This document shows, piece after piece, positions 43,865 through 56,875 of a DNA stretch of 64,000 bases. The stretch lies in contig CM019700.1 of NCBI GenBank assembly GCA_009760885.1, forward strand, positions 10,001 through 74,000. The letters run 5' to 3'. This DNA is from Achatina immaculata. Its lineage: Eukaryota > Mollusca > Gastropoda > Stylommatophora > Achatinidae. A program made the translations under genes and the position numbers. The notes beneath the pieces were generated by a model. That model was not told where the DNA came from, searched no databases, and was given only the letters and a program-made list of their open reading frames with translations. The stretch's first letter is position 1, and every line of letters begins with the position of its first letter.

Positions 43865-44110
43865 AAGAAAGTCTACCCAGACACTAGAAATTTTAACGCT
43901 ATAAAATCTACCCAGACGATAGAAATTTTAACGCTATAAAATCTACCCAGACGATAGAAATTTTAACGCTATAAAATCTACCTAGACGATAGAAATTTTA
44001 ACGCTATAAAATCTACCCAGACGATAGAAATTTTAATGCTATAAAATCTACCCAGACACTAGAAATTGTAACCCTATAAAATCTACCCAGACACCAGAAA
44101 ATCTACTCAA
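43865..44110. repeat. 35-bp minisatellite (CTACCCAGACGATAGAAATT), 7 units
   Basis: Unit ends TTAACGCTATAAAAT. Confidence 0.94.
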
Positions 44111-44319
44111 ACACTAGACAGACAATAATAAAGTGAGTGGTTGCCATATTAACGACACAGTCAGTGTTGCATACAGTATTTGTTTTCCCTTACTTGTAAG
44201 GCAACCATCTGACAGTCCATGTAATGCATCAAACAATGCTTGTCTGTGTACAACATGAACATCTAAACAGTGACTAGAGCTGTTGCTGCTATGGATATGA
44301 GCAAAATGTAAGTACAATA

Positions 44320-44870
44320 GCATCTCACACATCAGTCACAAACAACCACATCTGTAAATGAGAAAACATCTCACATATCAGTCACAAACAACAAAATCTG
44401 TAAATGAGAAAATATGTCACATATCAGTCACAAACAACAAAATCTGTACATCAGAAAACATCTCACACATCGGTCACAAATAACCACATCTGTACATAAG
44501 AAAACATCTCACACATCTGTCACAAACAACCACATCTGTACATGAGAAAACATCTCACACATCTGTCACAAACAACCACATCTGTACATGAGAAAACATC
44601 TCACACATCTGTCACAAACAACCACATCTGTACATGAGAAAACATCTCACACATCAGTCACAAACAACCACATCTGTACATGAGAAAACATCTCACACAT
44701 CAGTCACAAACAACCACATCTGTACATGAGAAAACATCTCACACATCAGTCACAAACAACCACATCTGTACATGAGAAAACATCTCACACATCAGTCACA
44801 AACAACCACATCTGTACATGAGAAAACATCTCACACATCAGTCACAAACAACCACATCTGTACATGAGAA
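44320..44870. repeat. 46-bp minisatellite, 12 units
   Basis: Unit CATCTCACACATCAGTCACA then AACAACCACATCTGTACATG. Confidence 0.95.
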
Positions 44871-44939
44871 ACTTCTGTGACAGAATAATACTGATTAGTC
44901 AATACTGGACAATAAGCCTCCTCAACTTTCAGCCACATT

Positions 44940-45360
44940 GCCATCTCTCGTGTCATCTCTCTCCACATGTGACACAGATCAACATCAGCTGTCATCTCTC
45001 TCATTTCATCTCTCTCTACATATGACACAGATCAATATCAGCTGCCACCTCTCTCTACATGTGACACAGATCAACATCAGCTGTCATCTCTATCCACATG
45101 TGACACAGACCAACATCAGTTGTCATCTCTCTCATGTCATCTCTTTCCACATGTGACATAGATCAACATCAGCTGTCATCTCTCTCATGTCATCTCTTTC
45201 CACATGTGACATAGATCAACATCAGCTGTCATCTCTCTCATTTCATCTCTCTCCACATGTGACACAGATCAGTATTAGCTGTCATATCCCTCATGTCATC
45301 ACTTTCCACATGTGACATAGATCAATATCAGCTGCCACCTCTCTCATGTGACACAGATTT
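44940..45360. repeat. Compound repeat (CCACATGTGACACAGATCAA and GCTGTCATCTCTCTC)
   Basis: Two alternating unit lengths, eight or nine units. Confidence 0.9.
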
Positions 45361-45409
45361 TACATATCAATATTTCAGAGAGGATTTCTGTGAAAACTGT
45401 CAAGTTTAT

Positions 45410-45735
45410 GGGGTTCACAAGCTAATGTAAAACTGTTAGGTTCCGTAAGGTGTCTATGTCAGGTTCATAAGGTTCACCTTTGTTAATATAAACTGTCAGG
45501 TTCATAAAGTTCACCTCTGTTAATATAAACTGTCAGGTTCATGAGGTTCACCTTTGTTAATATAAACTGTCAGGTTCATGAGGTTCACCTTTGTTAATAT
45601 AAACTGTCAGGTTCATAAAGTTCACCTCTGTTAATATAAACTGTCAGGTTCATGAAGTTCACCTTTGTTAATATAAACTGTCAGGTTCATGAGGTTCACC
45701 TTTGTTAATATAAACTGTCAGGTTCATGTATGTTT
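45410..45735. repeat. 37-bp minisatellite (GTTCACCTTTGTTAATATAA), 8 units
   Basis: Unit ends ACTGTCAGGTTCATGAG. Confidence 0.94.
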
Positions 45736-45959
45736 ATGTAAAACTGTCATGTTTATTGACAGATTTTAAGAGAAATTCTACACAATACAAAAGTATAATG
45801 TTATGCTTATTCATACAACCTATACCTTGTGATATAGTATTACATAACAGCATTAGAGTAAACAAATGTACAATGTAATGCTGGGGGATTTTTGTCAAAT
45901 GTAATTGTTTTCAGTAAATGATATACCGGAGTCTGATGTGATATTACTATCAGCAAAAG

Positions 45960-46385
45960 AAGCAAAACTATATCAGTGACAATATTCAAATGAAGCAAAC
46001 CTATATCAGTGAAAATACTGAAATGGAATAAACCTACATCAGTGACAATATTCAAATGAAGCAAATCTGCATCAGTAAAAATATTCAAATGAAGCAAACC
46101 TATATCAGTGAAAATATTCAAATGAAGCAAACCTACATCACTGACAATATTCAAATAAAGCAAACCTAAATCAGTGACAATATTGAAATGGAATAACCCT
46201 AAATAAGTGACCATATTCAAATAAAGCAAACCTACATTAATGACCATATTCAAATGAAGTAAACCTACATTAGTGACCATATTCAAATGAAGCAAATCTA
46301 CATTAGTGACCATATTTAAATGAAGCAAGCGTACATTAGTGATCATATTCATATGAAGCAAACCTATATCAGTGACAATATTCGG
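45960..46385. repeat. 33-bp minisatellite (CATATTCAAATGAAGCAAAC), 13 units
   Basis: Unit ends CTACATCAGTGAC. Confidence 0.94.
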
Positions 46386-46394
46386 AATGAAGCA

Positions 46395-46900
46395 AACATT
46401 TTCTACACATGAATATCTTTGGAACATGAAGCAAACCTTTTTCTACACAGAAATATCTTTGCCACATGAAGAAAACCTTTTTCTACAAAGGAACCTCTCC
46501 AACACATGAAGCATACCTTTTTCTACAAAGGAACATCTCCAACACATGAAGCAAACCTTTTTCTACACAGGAACATCTCCAATACAAGAAGCAAATCTTT
46601 TTATACAGGAACATCTCCAACACATGAAGCAAACCTTTTTATACACAGGAACCTCTCCAAGACAAGAGGCAAACCTTTTTCTACACAGGAACCTCTCCAG
46701 AACATTGAGCAAACCTTTTTCTATACAGGAACCTCTCCAGCACATTAAGCAAACCTTTTTCTACACAGGAACCTCTCAAATACAAGAAGCAAACCTTTTC
46801 TACACAGAAACATCTCCAACACATAAAGCAAACCTTTTTCTACACAGGAACCTCTCCAATACATGAAGCAAACCTTTTCCCACACAGGAACCTTTCCTAC
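46395..46900. repeat. 40-bp minisatellite (AAGCAAACCTTTTTCTACAC), 13 units
   Basis: Unit ends AGGAACCTCTCCAACACATG. Its ATGAAGCAAACC phrase resembles the array just before it. Confidence 0.94.
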
Positions 46901-47589
46901 ACAACATAGTTTTCACTGTTTACTAGTCAGAGTTTTCTGTTAGCTGACAACCTGGCATATGGACATGAACGTGTCTAGTATTCCTGGTGACAAGGTCATA
47001 ACCCTAGTGAAAGTGATAGCTCATCCCTTTGATTCCTCCCTCTCTCTAAAAGCAAACAGATGAGAAAGCTAGTCTGTTGGGTTCAGCAATGTTTGAACAA
47101 AAAAAAAAACCAGCTATCCATTATACAGAGATTTAGGAAAACATCATTTTGACATGTAGAAAAGTAGCTCAATCTGTCCAAAAAACTTGTCAGAATCAGA
47201 TATTTGCTGCTAGAGTGTTACGTTAGTTATCAAAGAAAGTAACATCAAAAGATACAGTTTGTTACACAACAAAGTTCATCACAACCAACATAAGCTATGG
47301 TGACATGAGTGTTGAGATAGTGCTGGGAGACTGGCAGACTGTGTCACAAGTGAACTAAGTGTTATACAGAGGTAAGATGCGGAAGATGAAGGACAAAGAG
47401 ACAGACTTGTTGTTGGCGACTTCTTTCTGTCTCCAGGAACAGGTTATAAGAAACAAAAATTCCTTGTCCGTGGCCATGTCTGATGACATGAAACCAGTGC
47501 AAGTTTTCAGCCTCACAACGTAAGTAAGATAACACTGCGTATGTAGATAACACTGTGCATGTATATAATGCTGCACATTTATGTAAGAT
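46901..47589. other. Non-repetitive spacer
   Basis: No gene recognised. Ends at the RTE-like insertion. Confidence 0.5.
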
Positions 47590-49230
47590 ACACACATGTT
47601 ACAGAGACAGAGGAAATTCTAGAAAGATGGAAGGAATATTGCAGAGGAATGTATGAAACAACTGACTATGAAAGCAGAAATCAACAGTGTGAATTATTGG
47701 AGGAGAAAGAACCCGAACTGACAACAGAAGTTTTATGGGCAATAAATAATCTGAAAAATGGTAAATCACCAGGATGTGATAACAGCTGAACTTATTAAAG
47801 CAGGAGGAAAGGAATGTGCAACAGTCTATCATGCACTATGTAAAAAGATATGGCATTCAGGTATTTGGCCAAAAGAATGGAAAAGAACTATATTCATACC
47901 ACTTCCAAAAAAGGGTAACCTGAAATTATGTACAAACTACAGAACTGCTGCCCTGATTAGTCATGCCAGTAAAATTCTGTTAAAAATAATAATGGACAGA
48001 CTTTGTAAGAAAATAGAAGAAGTCAATATGGTCCAAGCTGGTTTCAGGCAAAGGAAGAGGATCAAGAGATCATATATTCAATATAAGATTAATAATAGAG
48101 AAATGCAGAGTGTTTAATGTGAATCAATATTTATCTTTTATAGACTGTTCAAAGGCATGTGATTGTGTACAACACCAGAAACTTTGGGAAATAATGGAAA
48201 AAATGAGATTTCCAACACATCTGATACAATTAACATCACTGCTGTATCTAGACCAACAGGCAGCAGTAAGAATAAATGACGAAACAAAAACTTGGTTTGA
48301 CATAAAACAAGGGGTCCATCAGGGGTGCATATTTTCACCTTATTTATTTAACTTGTATACTGAAAATATAAAGAGGAATGTTAGAGAAGATGTAGACAAA
48401 GAATATTATGATGCCATAACAATTGGAGGTTATGAAATACCAGAGATTAGATATGCTGATGACACAGTATTACTGCCCATAACACAAAAAGGAATGGAAA
48501 AACTAATTATGTCAGTCCATAAGAACAGTGAAGATCAAAACCTCTTATCTTAATGCAAAGAAAACTAAATTGATGACAACTGACAAAACAAATAAGGTAG
48601 GTTAAATAATATATAAATGAGGACAAATTGGAAGGAGTGGAGAGTTTTGAATATCTTGGATCCTACTAATTAATAATGGAGATACAATGAGGGAAATTAA
48701 AAGGAGGACATCTATCGCTCTTCAAAAAGTAAAACAACTAAAGAATCTGTGGAGAGGAACAGACAGAACTACAAAAATAAGATTTTTAAGGGCATGCATC
48801 TTTCACATCGCAACATATGCCTGTGAGATCTGGATACTTAACATAACAGCTGAGAAACAAATAAATACCTTTGAATGTAAATGCTACAGAAGAGTTCTTC
48901 AAATATCATGGACACAAAAAAGAACAAATCTATCCATACTACAAGAACTTAATATTGAAGATGGCTGGCTAGTAAAGAGGATTAAACAAAGAAAGCTTAA
49001 ATATTTTGGACACATTAAACGTCATGATAATATAGAGAAGATCGTCTTGGAAGGGTACATAACAGGAAAGACAGGAAGACCAAGGCGAAGATGCACCAAG
49101 GCAAGACATCATTGATAATCTGCAAACGGATGCATCAGCAGCAGGCCATCTTGCTCACAACTGAGAGGCCTACAGGAGTGCTGTTTGGGAGGCAAAGTTC
49201 CGCAAGGGACATGCAAATGAATGAATGAAT
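47590..49230 (+). mobile_element. RTE-like LINE, 5'-truncated, (ATGA)n tail
   Basis: In order: [105 protein letters not shown], then the thumb (LRACIFHIATYACEIW), CYRRVLQISWTQKRTN, GWLVKRIKQRKLKYFGH and EGYITGKTGRPRRR. It ends in AATGAATGAATGAATG at about 49,217. Four or more frame changes inactivate it. Same family as 7,183-7,509 and 42,680-42,757. Confidence 0.88.
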
Positions 49231-49329
49231 GAACGCACATGTATGTAAGATCATGCTGTGTGTAGCAGTCGACAATCATTTTTTGTGTGTGTGTTATGTG
49301 TCACAACAAAATTATTTGTGCCAAATGTT

Positions 49330-49872
49330 ACAGCAAGACTTTTTCTTTGTGTCAAGAGTCAGAGCAAGACTATTTGTGTCAAGTGTCACAGAAAGATTCT
49401 TTGTGTCAAACGTCACAGCAAGACTCTTTGTGTCAAGTGTCACAGCAAGACTCTTTGTGTCAAGTGTCACAGCAAGACTCTTTGTGTCAAGTGTCACAGC
49501 AAGACTCTTTGTGTCACAGCAAGAGTCTTTGTGTCAAGTGTCACAGCAAGACTCTTTGTGTCACAGCAAGAGTCTCTGTGTCAAGTGTCACAGCAAGAGT
49601 CTTTGTGTCAAGTGTCACAGCAAGAGTCTTTGTGTCACAGCAAGAGTCTTTGTGTCAAGTGTCACAGCAAGAGTCTTTGTGTCAAGTGTCACAGCAAGAG
49701 TCTTTGTGTCAAGTGTCACAGCAAGACTCTTTGTGTCAAGTGTCACAGCAAGACTCTTTCTTTATGTTAAGTGTCACAGCAAGACTCTTTGTGTCAAGTG
49801 TCACAGCAAGACTCTTTCTTTATGTCAAATGTCACAGCAAGACTCTTTGTGTCAAGTGTCACAGCAAGATTG
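49330..49872. repeat. 18/27-bp minisatellite (TGTCACAGCAAGACTCTTTG)
   Basis: Both unit lengths are multiples of three. All three plus frames are open for 170-214 codons. Confidence 0.94.
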
Positions 49873-50274
49873 AAGCAGGAAAAACAATCAAGTTCTCCTG
49901 TGACCCATAAACTGACTGAGAGGAGCTGACACAAGTCAGAACTCTGCTGAGAATGCTGGCAGACTAACATGTACAACACAGTGCACAGACATCATGTTCT
50001 TCTTCAGACATTTATCTAGTGCTACAACATAAGAACAGCAAGCTGGTAAATCAAGCTAGGTAGATGGCTGCACTAGCATCTCCCAATCATTCTTGCTGCA
50101 AAAATCTATGGTGGGGAAATCTGACCTGAAAGGGGAGAGCTATACTTTAGTGTGCTTAGTATTTGAAGACAAAATGTGATGTTCATATCAAAGTCAATCA
50201 AAGCTATAGTGAACTGCACCAGATTGTGGGAAACTAGCAACATTCTTTGTTGGTGTGTTCTTATCAGATATGCT
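49873..50274. other. Spacer, nothing recognised
   Basis: Unique sequence between two arrays. Confidence 0.5.
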
Positions 50275-52300
50275 CACAGTCTGGTATGTTGTTGACATAT
50301 GATCACAGAATCACATGCTGTTGACAGATATGGCCAGTCTGGTATGTTGTTGACAGATATGGTCACAGTCTGGTATGCTGTTGACAGGTATGGTCACAGT
50401 CTGGTATGCTGTTGACAGATATGGCAAGTCTGGTATGTTGTTGACAGATATGGTCAGTCTGGTATGTTGCTGACATATGATCACAGAATCACATGCTGTT
50501 GACAGATATGGCCAGTCTGGTATGCTGTTGACAGATATGGTCACAGTCTGGTATGCTGTTGACAGATATGGTCACAGTCTGGTATGCTGTTGACAGATAT
50601 GGCAAGTCTGGTATGTTGTTGACAGATATGGTCACAGTCTGGTATGCTGTTGACAGATATGGTCAGTCTGGTATGCCGTTGACAGATATGGCAGTCTGGT
50701 ATGCCATTGACAGATATGGCCAGTCTGATATGCTGTTGACAGATATGGTCACAGTCTGGTATGCTGTTGACAGATATGGCCACAGTCTGGTATGCTGTTG
50801 ACAGATATGGCCAGTCTGGCATGTTGTTGACAGATATGGTCACAGTCTGGTATGTTGTTGACATATGATCACAGAATCGCATGCTGTTGACAGATATGGC
50901 CAGTCTGGTATGTTGTTGACAGATATGGTCACAGTCTGGTATGTTGTTGACATATGATCATAGAATCGCATGCTGCTGACAGATATGGCCAGTCTGGTAT
51001 GCTGTTGACAGATATGGTCACAGTCTGGTATGCTGTTGACAGATATGGCCAGTCTGGTATGCTGTTGACACATATGATCACAGTCTGGTATGCTGTTGAC
51101 AGATATGGTCACAGTCTGGTATGCTGTTGACAGAAATAGTCACAGTCTAGCATGCTGTTGATAGATATGGTCACAGTCTGGTATGCTGTTGACAGATATG
51201 GCCAATCTGGTATGTTGTTGACAGATATGGTCACAGTCTGGTATGCTGTTGACAGATATGGTCACATTCTGGTGTGCTGTTGACAGATATGGTCACAGTC
51301 TGGTATGTTGTTGACAGATATGGTCACAGTCTGGTATGCTGTTGACAGGTATGGTCACAGTCTGGTATGCTGTTGACAGATATGGCAAGTCTGGTATGTT
51401 GTTGACAGATATGGTCAGTCTGGTATGTTGCTGACATATGATCACAGAATCACATGCTGTTGACAGATATGGCCAGTCTGGTATGCTGTTGACAGATATG
51501 GTCACAGTCTGGTATGCTGTTGACAGATATGGTCACAGTCTGGTATGCTGTTGACAGATATGGCAAGTCTGGTATGTTGTTGACAGATATGGTCACAGTC
51601 TGGTATGCTGTTGACAGATATGGTCAGTCTGGTATGCCGTTGACAGATATGGCAGTCTGGTATGCCATTGACAGATATGGCCAGTCTGATATGCTGTTGA
51701 CAGATATGGTCACAGTCTGGTATGCTGTTGACAGATATGGCCACAGTCTGGTATGCTGTTGACAGATATGGCCAGTCTGGCATGTTGTTGACAGATATGG
51801 TCACAGTCTGGTATGTTGTTGACATATGATCACAGAATCGCATGCTGTTGACAGATATGGCCAGTCTGGTATGTTGTTGACAGATATGGTCACAGTCTGG
51901 TATGTTGTTGACATATGATCATAGAATCGCATGCTGCTGACAGATATGGCCAGTCTGGTATGCTGTTGACAGATATGGTCACAGTCTGGTATGCTGTTGA
52001 CAGATATGGCCAGTCTGGTATGCTGTTGACACATATGATCACAGTCTGGTATGCTGTTGACAGATATGGTCACAGTCTGGTATGCTGTTGACAGAAATAG
52101 TCACAGTCTAGCATGCTGTTGATAGATATGGTCACAGTCTGGTATGCTGTTGACAGATATGGCCAATCTGGTATGTTGTTGACAGATATGGTCACAGTCT
52201 GGTATGCTGTTGACAGATATGGTCACATTCTGGTGTGCTGTTGACAGATATGGTCACAGTCTGGTATGGTGATGACAGATATGACCAAAGTCTGGTATAC
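50275..52300. repeat. 27/31-bp minisatellite with a 961-bp tandem duplication
   Basis: Unit GTCTGGTATGCTGTTGACAG then ATATGGTCACA, often lacking ACA plus one base. Variant order from about 50,338 to 51,298 repeats exactly at +961. Confidence 0.95.
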
Positions 52301-52491
52301 TGTTTACAAGTAAAGGCTGCTATGCTAACAATTCACATGATCAATCATGTATGAAAATATAGCAGTTAATGTTAGAGTAGAAATGACAGGGTTAGTGTTA
52401 GAGATGAGAGAGTTAATGTTAAAGTAGACATGACAGAGTATATGTTATGGTTATTGTCTTATTATAATTTTATGACCCTCACATCCACTGG

Positions 52492-52985
52492 ATTGTATAG
52501 AGTGTATGGATTCTATGGAGTGTATGGATAATATGGACTGTATGGAGAGTATAGACTGAATAGAGTGTGCAGAATGTACAGTCTATGGTCTGTATAGAAT
52601 GTATGGATGGTATAGAGTGTATGGACTGTACAGTGTATAGAATGTATAGACTGTATAGTGTATGGACTGTATAGAATGTATAGACTGTATAGTGTATGGA
52701 CTGTATAGAGTGTATGGACTGTATATTGTACAGAGTGTATGGACTGTATAGAGTGCATGGACTGTACAGAGAGCATAGACTGTATAGAGGGTATGGATTG
52801 TATAGAATGCATGGACTGTATAAAGCATATGTTGTGCATGGACTGTACAGAGTCTATGGACTGTATAGAGTATACAGAGTGTATGGGCTGTATAGAACGT
52901 ATGGATTGTACATAGTATACAGAGTGTATGGACTGTATAGAGTGTACAGAGTATATGGACTGTATAGAGTGTATGGAGGTATGAT
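52492..52985. repeat. 17-18 bp minisatellite (GTATGGACTGTATAGAGT)
   Basis: Degenerate, about 27 units. Confidence 0.92.
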
Positions 52986-53094
52986 ACATTTACAACAAAA
53001 CCTATGCTGTGTTCATTAATTAGAAAGAAACTTGCTGTAAAACTACATTAATCATAAAAGAAAGCCCAAAAGAAAACATTGACATATTTACAGT

Positions 53095-53250
53095 CTTCTT
53101 CAGCTTTCCAAGCCATTAAGGCTCATTGCTGCAAATAAAGTTTGCCTCCATTCCTCTATATTCTTAATCTTCTCTCTCCAGTTGGTGACACCAATTTCTT
53201 TTATATCCTCTTATATGTTGTCTTTCCATCTCCGTCTTGGTGACATATTT
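53095..53250 (-). mobile_element. LINE 3'-end remnant
   Basis: The minus strand reads SPRRRWKDNI, stop, EDIKEIGVTNWREKIKNIEE, WRQTLFAAMSLNGLES, stop: the arginine-rich GRPRRRW block and terminal helix of RTE-like LINEs. Unlike the family at 47,590 in its last 30 residues. Confidence 0.7.
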
Positions 53251-53324
53251 ACATGGAATGCATTTTTAGAAAAATATGTTTAAGTAAAAATAAAACAAAC
53301 AAACAAAACTAGCCCCCAGAGAAG

Positions 53325-53600
53325 TCAAGACACCAAGCAAGAAGGTCAAGTAAATAAGTTACTGGGCAGATGTTTTATAAGTCAAGACACCAAGCAAGAA
53401 GGTCAAGTAAATAAGTTACTGGGCAGATGTTTTATAAGTCAAGACACCAAGCAAGAAGGTCAAGTAAATAAGTTACTGGGCAGATGTTTTATAAGTCAAG
53501 ACACCAAGCAAGAAGGTCAAGTAAATAAGTTACTGGGCAGATAAGTCAAGACACCAAGCAAGAAGGTCAAGTAAATAAGTTACTGGGCAGATAAGTCAAG
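53325..53600. repeat. 57-bp repeat (GCAAGAAGGTCAAGTAAATA), 5 units
   Basis: The last two units lack TGTTTTATAAG-type bases. Confidence 0.94.
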
Positions 53601-53869
53601 CAGCAGAAACCTGCCTAGTGAGGAGGTTAGTGTGACCAATGGCCACAGTACTTTCTAGTGCAGCAACTGGTCAAGAAGAACTGGGCAGTACATGCTGAGC
53701 ATGCACACAGGACTGTCTCTTTAATACTTAATCAAAGCTTGCAGTTTCTAAAACCTCAACAAACCATCATCCTGTGAAAGTGTTCACTCTTCTGCAAGTA
53801 CACACAACATCTAAATATGTTTCATGTTCTTCAGCAAAGGACAACATTTATGTTCCGACATTTTATAAA

Positions 53870-54615
53870 CTGATCACAAACACACATAAATATAAACTAA
53901 TCACAAACACATTTTATAAACTGATCACAAACACATTATATAAACTGATCAAAAACACACATAAATATAAACTTATCACAAACATTTTATAAACTGATCA
54001 CAAACACATTTTATAAACTGATCACAAACACATATAATTATAAACTGATCACAAACACATTATATAAACTGATCACAAACACATTATATAAACTGATCAC
54101 ATACACATTATATAAAATGATCACAAACACATTATATAAACTGATCACAAACACATATAAATATAAACTGATCACAAACACATTTTATAAACTGGTCACA
54201 AACACATTATATAAACTGATCACAAACACATTATATAAACCGATCACAAATATAAACTGATCACAAACACATTATATAAAATGATCACAAATATAAACTA
54301 ATCACAAACACATTATATAAAATGATCACAAATATAAACTGATCACAAACACATTATATAAAATGATCACAAATATAAACTAATCACAAACACATTATAT
54401 AAAATGATCACAAATATAAACTGATCACAAACACATTATATAAAATGATCACAAATATAAACTAATCACAAACACATTATATAAAATGATCACAAATATA
54501 AACTAATCACAAACACATTATATAAAATGATCACAAATATAAACTGATCACAAACACATTATATAAAATGATCACAAATATAAACTAATCACAAACACAT
54601 TTATAAACTGATCAT
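53870..54615. repeat. 24/41-bp minisatellite (CTGATCACAAACACATTATA)
   Basis: The later part alternates AAACTGATCAC with AAATGATCACAAATAT units. Confidence 0.94.
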
Positions 54616-55136
54616 CTCTCTCAGCTGCTGAATGAAACTGGAAAGCTTCATTTTCCTGAAATGTTTTCAAATTGGATATCTTGAAGACATGAAACATAAT
54701 GATGATGAAAGTAAAGAAGTGACACATGATCAGCTTAGTAAGATAAGATTACTGTTTGGCAGTCAAAGTTATACAAGTAGCCAACAGCCTGACATCACAG
54801 CCAGTACAAGAACAAACTGACTAGTAATAACTGTTTTTGGCATGTTATAACAATCAATAAAACACAAGTTACATGTACATGTCAAACAATATTGAATAAG
54901 TGTAGATTCTGTACACACACTCAACATTAGTAAGTATCTTCACACTAAACAGTAACAATTACTTTCAGTCTCACATTCATCAGGACAGTGTTACATTCAT
55001 GTTACCTGTCACAGTGTGTCAGTGTCACTTTCATCAGGACTGTTAGTGTCAGTGTTACATTCATGTTACCTGTCACAGTGTGTCAGTGTCACTTTCATCA
55101 GGACTGGTACACTCATGCAATTTGTCACATCACATC
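54616..55136. other. Spacer with short CAGTGTGTCAGTGTCACTTT repeats near 55,010-55,110
   Basis: A 62-codon frame at 54,632 shows no family motif and is not called. Confidence 0.5.
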
Positions 55137-55189
55137 AGTATTACATTCATGTTACCTGTTATAGTGTGTCACATTCACCACCAAGGAAC

Positions 55190-55440
55190 AACCACTATCA
55201 CATGTGTCTACTAACTAGCAAGTAACAACCACTATCACACGTGTCTACTAACTAGCAAGGAACAACCACTATCACACGTGTCTACTAACTAGCAAGTAAC
55301 AACCACCATCACATAAGTCTACTAACTAGAAAGGAACAACCACCGTCACATAAGTCTACTAACTAGCAAGGAACAACCACCGTCACATAAGTCTACTAAC
55401 TAGCAAGGAACAACCACCGTCACATAAGTCTACTAACTAA
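55190..55440. repeat. 37-bp minisatellite (AACTAGCAAGGAACAACCAC), 6-7 units; second copy at 56930-57180
   Basis: Unit ends CGTCACATAAGTCTACT. Confidence 0.94.
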
Positions 55441-55559
55441 CCAAACTGACTACTGGAAGCAACAGCACAAAACAGCTACAGTCTCCTGCAGTCAAGAACT
55501 AACTAGCTTGGATAAGGAATGTGTAAAAGTAATACATCTCAAAACACAAGTGCACTAAA

Positions 55560-56270
55560 ACACATACGCACAACACATCACAAAAATATAACTCACCACT
55601 AAAACACACAACACACCACTACAATAAAACAACACACCACTAAGACATAATGCACCACCAAAACATAACATCACACCACTAAAATATAGCACACTAAAAC
55701 ATAACACATCACTAAATATAAAAATGACACACCACTAAAACATAACACATCACTAAACCATAACACACCATTAAATCAACAACACACCACTAAAACATAA
55801 CACGCCACTAAAATATAACAACAACACACAACTAAAATGTAACAACACATCACTAAAATATAACAACACCACTAAAACATAAGATCACTAAAATATAGCA
55901 AGACATCACTAAAAAATAACAACACACCACTAACTCATAACAACACACCACTAAATTATAACAACACAACACTAAATCATAACACACCATTAAAATATAA
56001 TAATTCAGCACTAAAACATAACATCACTAAAATATAGCAACACACCACTAAAACATAACACACCAGTAACTCATAACAACACACCACTAAAACATAACAC
56101 ACCACTAAAACATAGTAACAATTCACAACTAAAACATACAAACAACACAACACTAAATCATAACACACCACTAAAACATAACACACCACTAAAGTATAAC
56201 AATTCACCATTAAAACATACAAACAACACACCACTAAAATATAATAACACACCACTAAAACACATTCATA
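55560..56270. repeat. About 20-bp degenerate repeat (CACCACTAAAACATAACA); second copy at 57300-58010
   Basis: A-rich, highly variable unit length. Confidence 0.9.
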
Positions 56271-56279
56271 CAGCTTCAC

Positions 56280-56714
56280 ATAATGAACACACTCATTTTT
56301 GTTATGAAGTGAGAGAAACAGGATTCCCGCAACTTAACAAGCCAGCAACTGCGGTCTGGCAAAATGCATTTACACTGGCATAATCTGCAAGCTTAAGTGC
56401 GTGACTTCCTTGTGAAATCTTGGTTGAAAACTTGTGCTCATCTAGCTGACAACACAGACAAGCATCTGCCGCTGGCAGGCAAGCAGCACCCTGAGTCAAG
56501 CATGTCTACACTGAAAGATATCTGATAATCTTCCAAATAAGGTGGCCACCTCATCCACATCATTCTACTACAAGTAAAGCATCACAATAAAACCAACATC
56601 CAGCACAGCAAATACAGATCCATGTAGTTAGCCACTGAATTCTGCTCAAGCCATGAAGTCTCTACTGCATGAGCTCATACATGATGACAGCAACCATATA
56701 ATCTTGAATCAGTA
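56280..56714. other. Unique segment inside the 1,740-bp duplication; second copy at 58020-58454
   Basis: No exon recognised on either strand. A 65-codon minus frame (QGAACLPAADACLC) lacks splice support. Confidence 0.5.
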
Positions 56715-56875
56715 GGTCTGCCATGCTGTTTTATGATGTCTGTTCTGCTGTTAGGTCTGTCATGCTGTTTTATGATGTCTGTTCTGCTGTTAGGTCTGTC
56801 ATGCTGTTTTATGATGTCTGTTCTGTTAGGTCAGCCATGCTGTTTTATGATGTCTGTTCTGTTAGGTCAGCCATG
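56715..56875. repeat. 38-39 bp repeat (GTCATGCTGTTTTATGATGT), 4 units
   Basis: The same array recurs and is longer at 58455-58890 (about 12 units), showing that the duplication breakpoint fell inside it. Confidence 0.94.

Noticed and set aside
49229..49910. Plus-strand frames of 170-214 codons
   Set aside because: 18/27-bp minisatellite, all three frames open.
54632..54820. 62-codon frame beginning MKLESFIFLK
   Set aside because: Short, no family motif, no splice support, lies between minisatellites.
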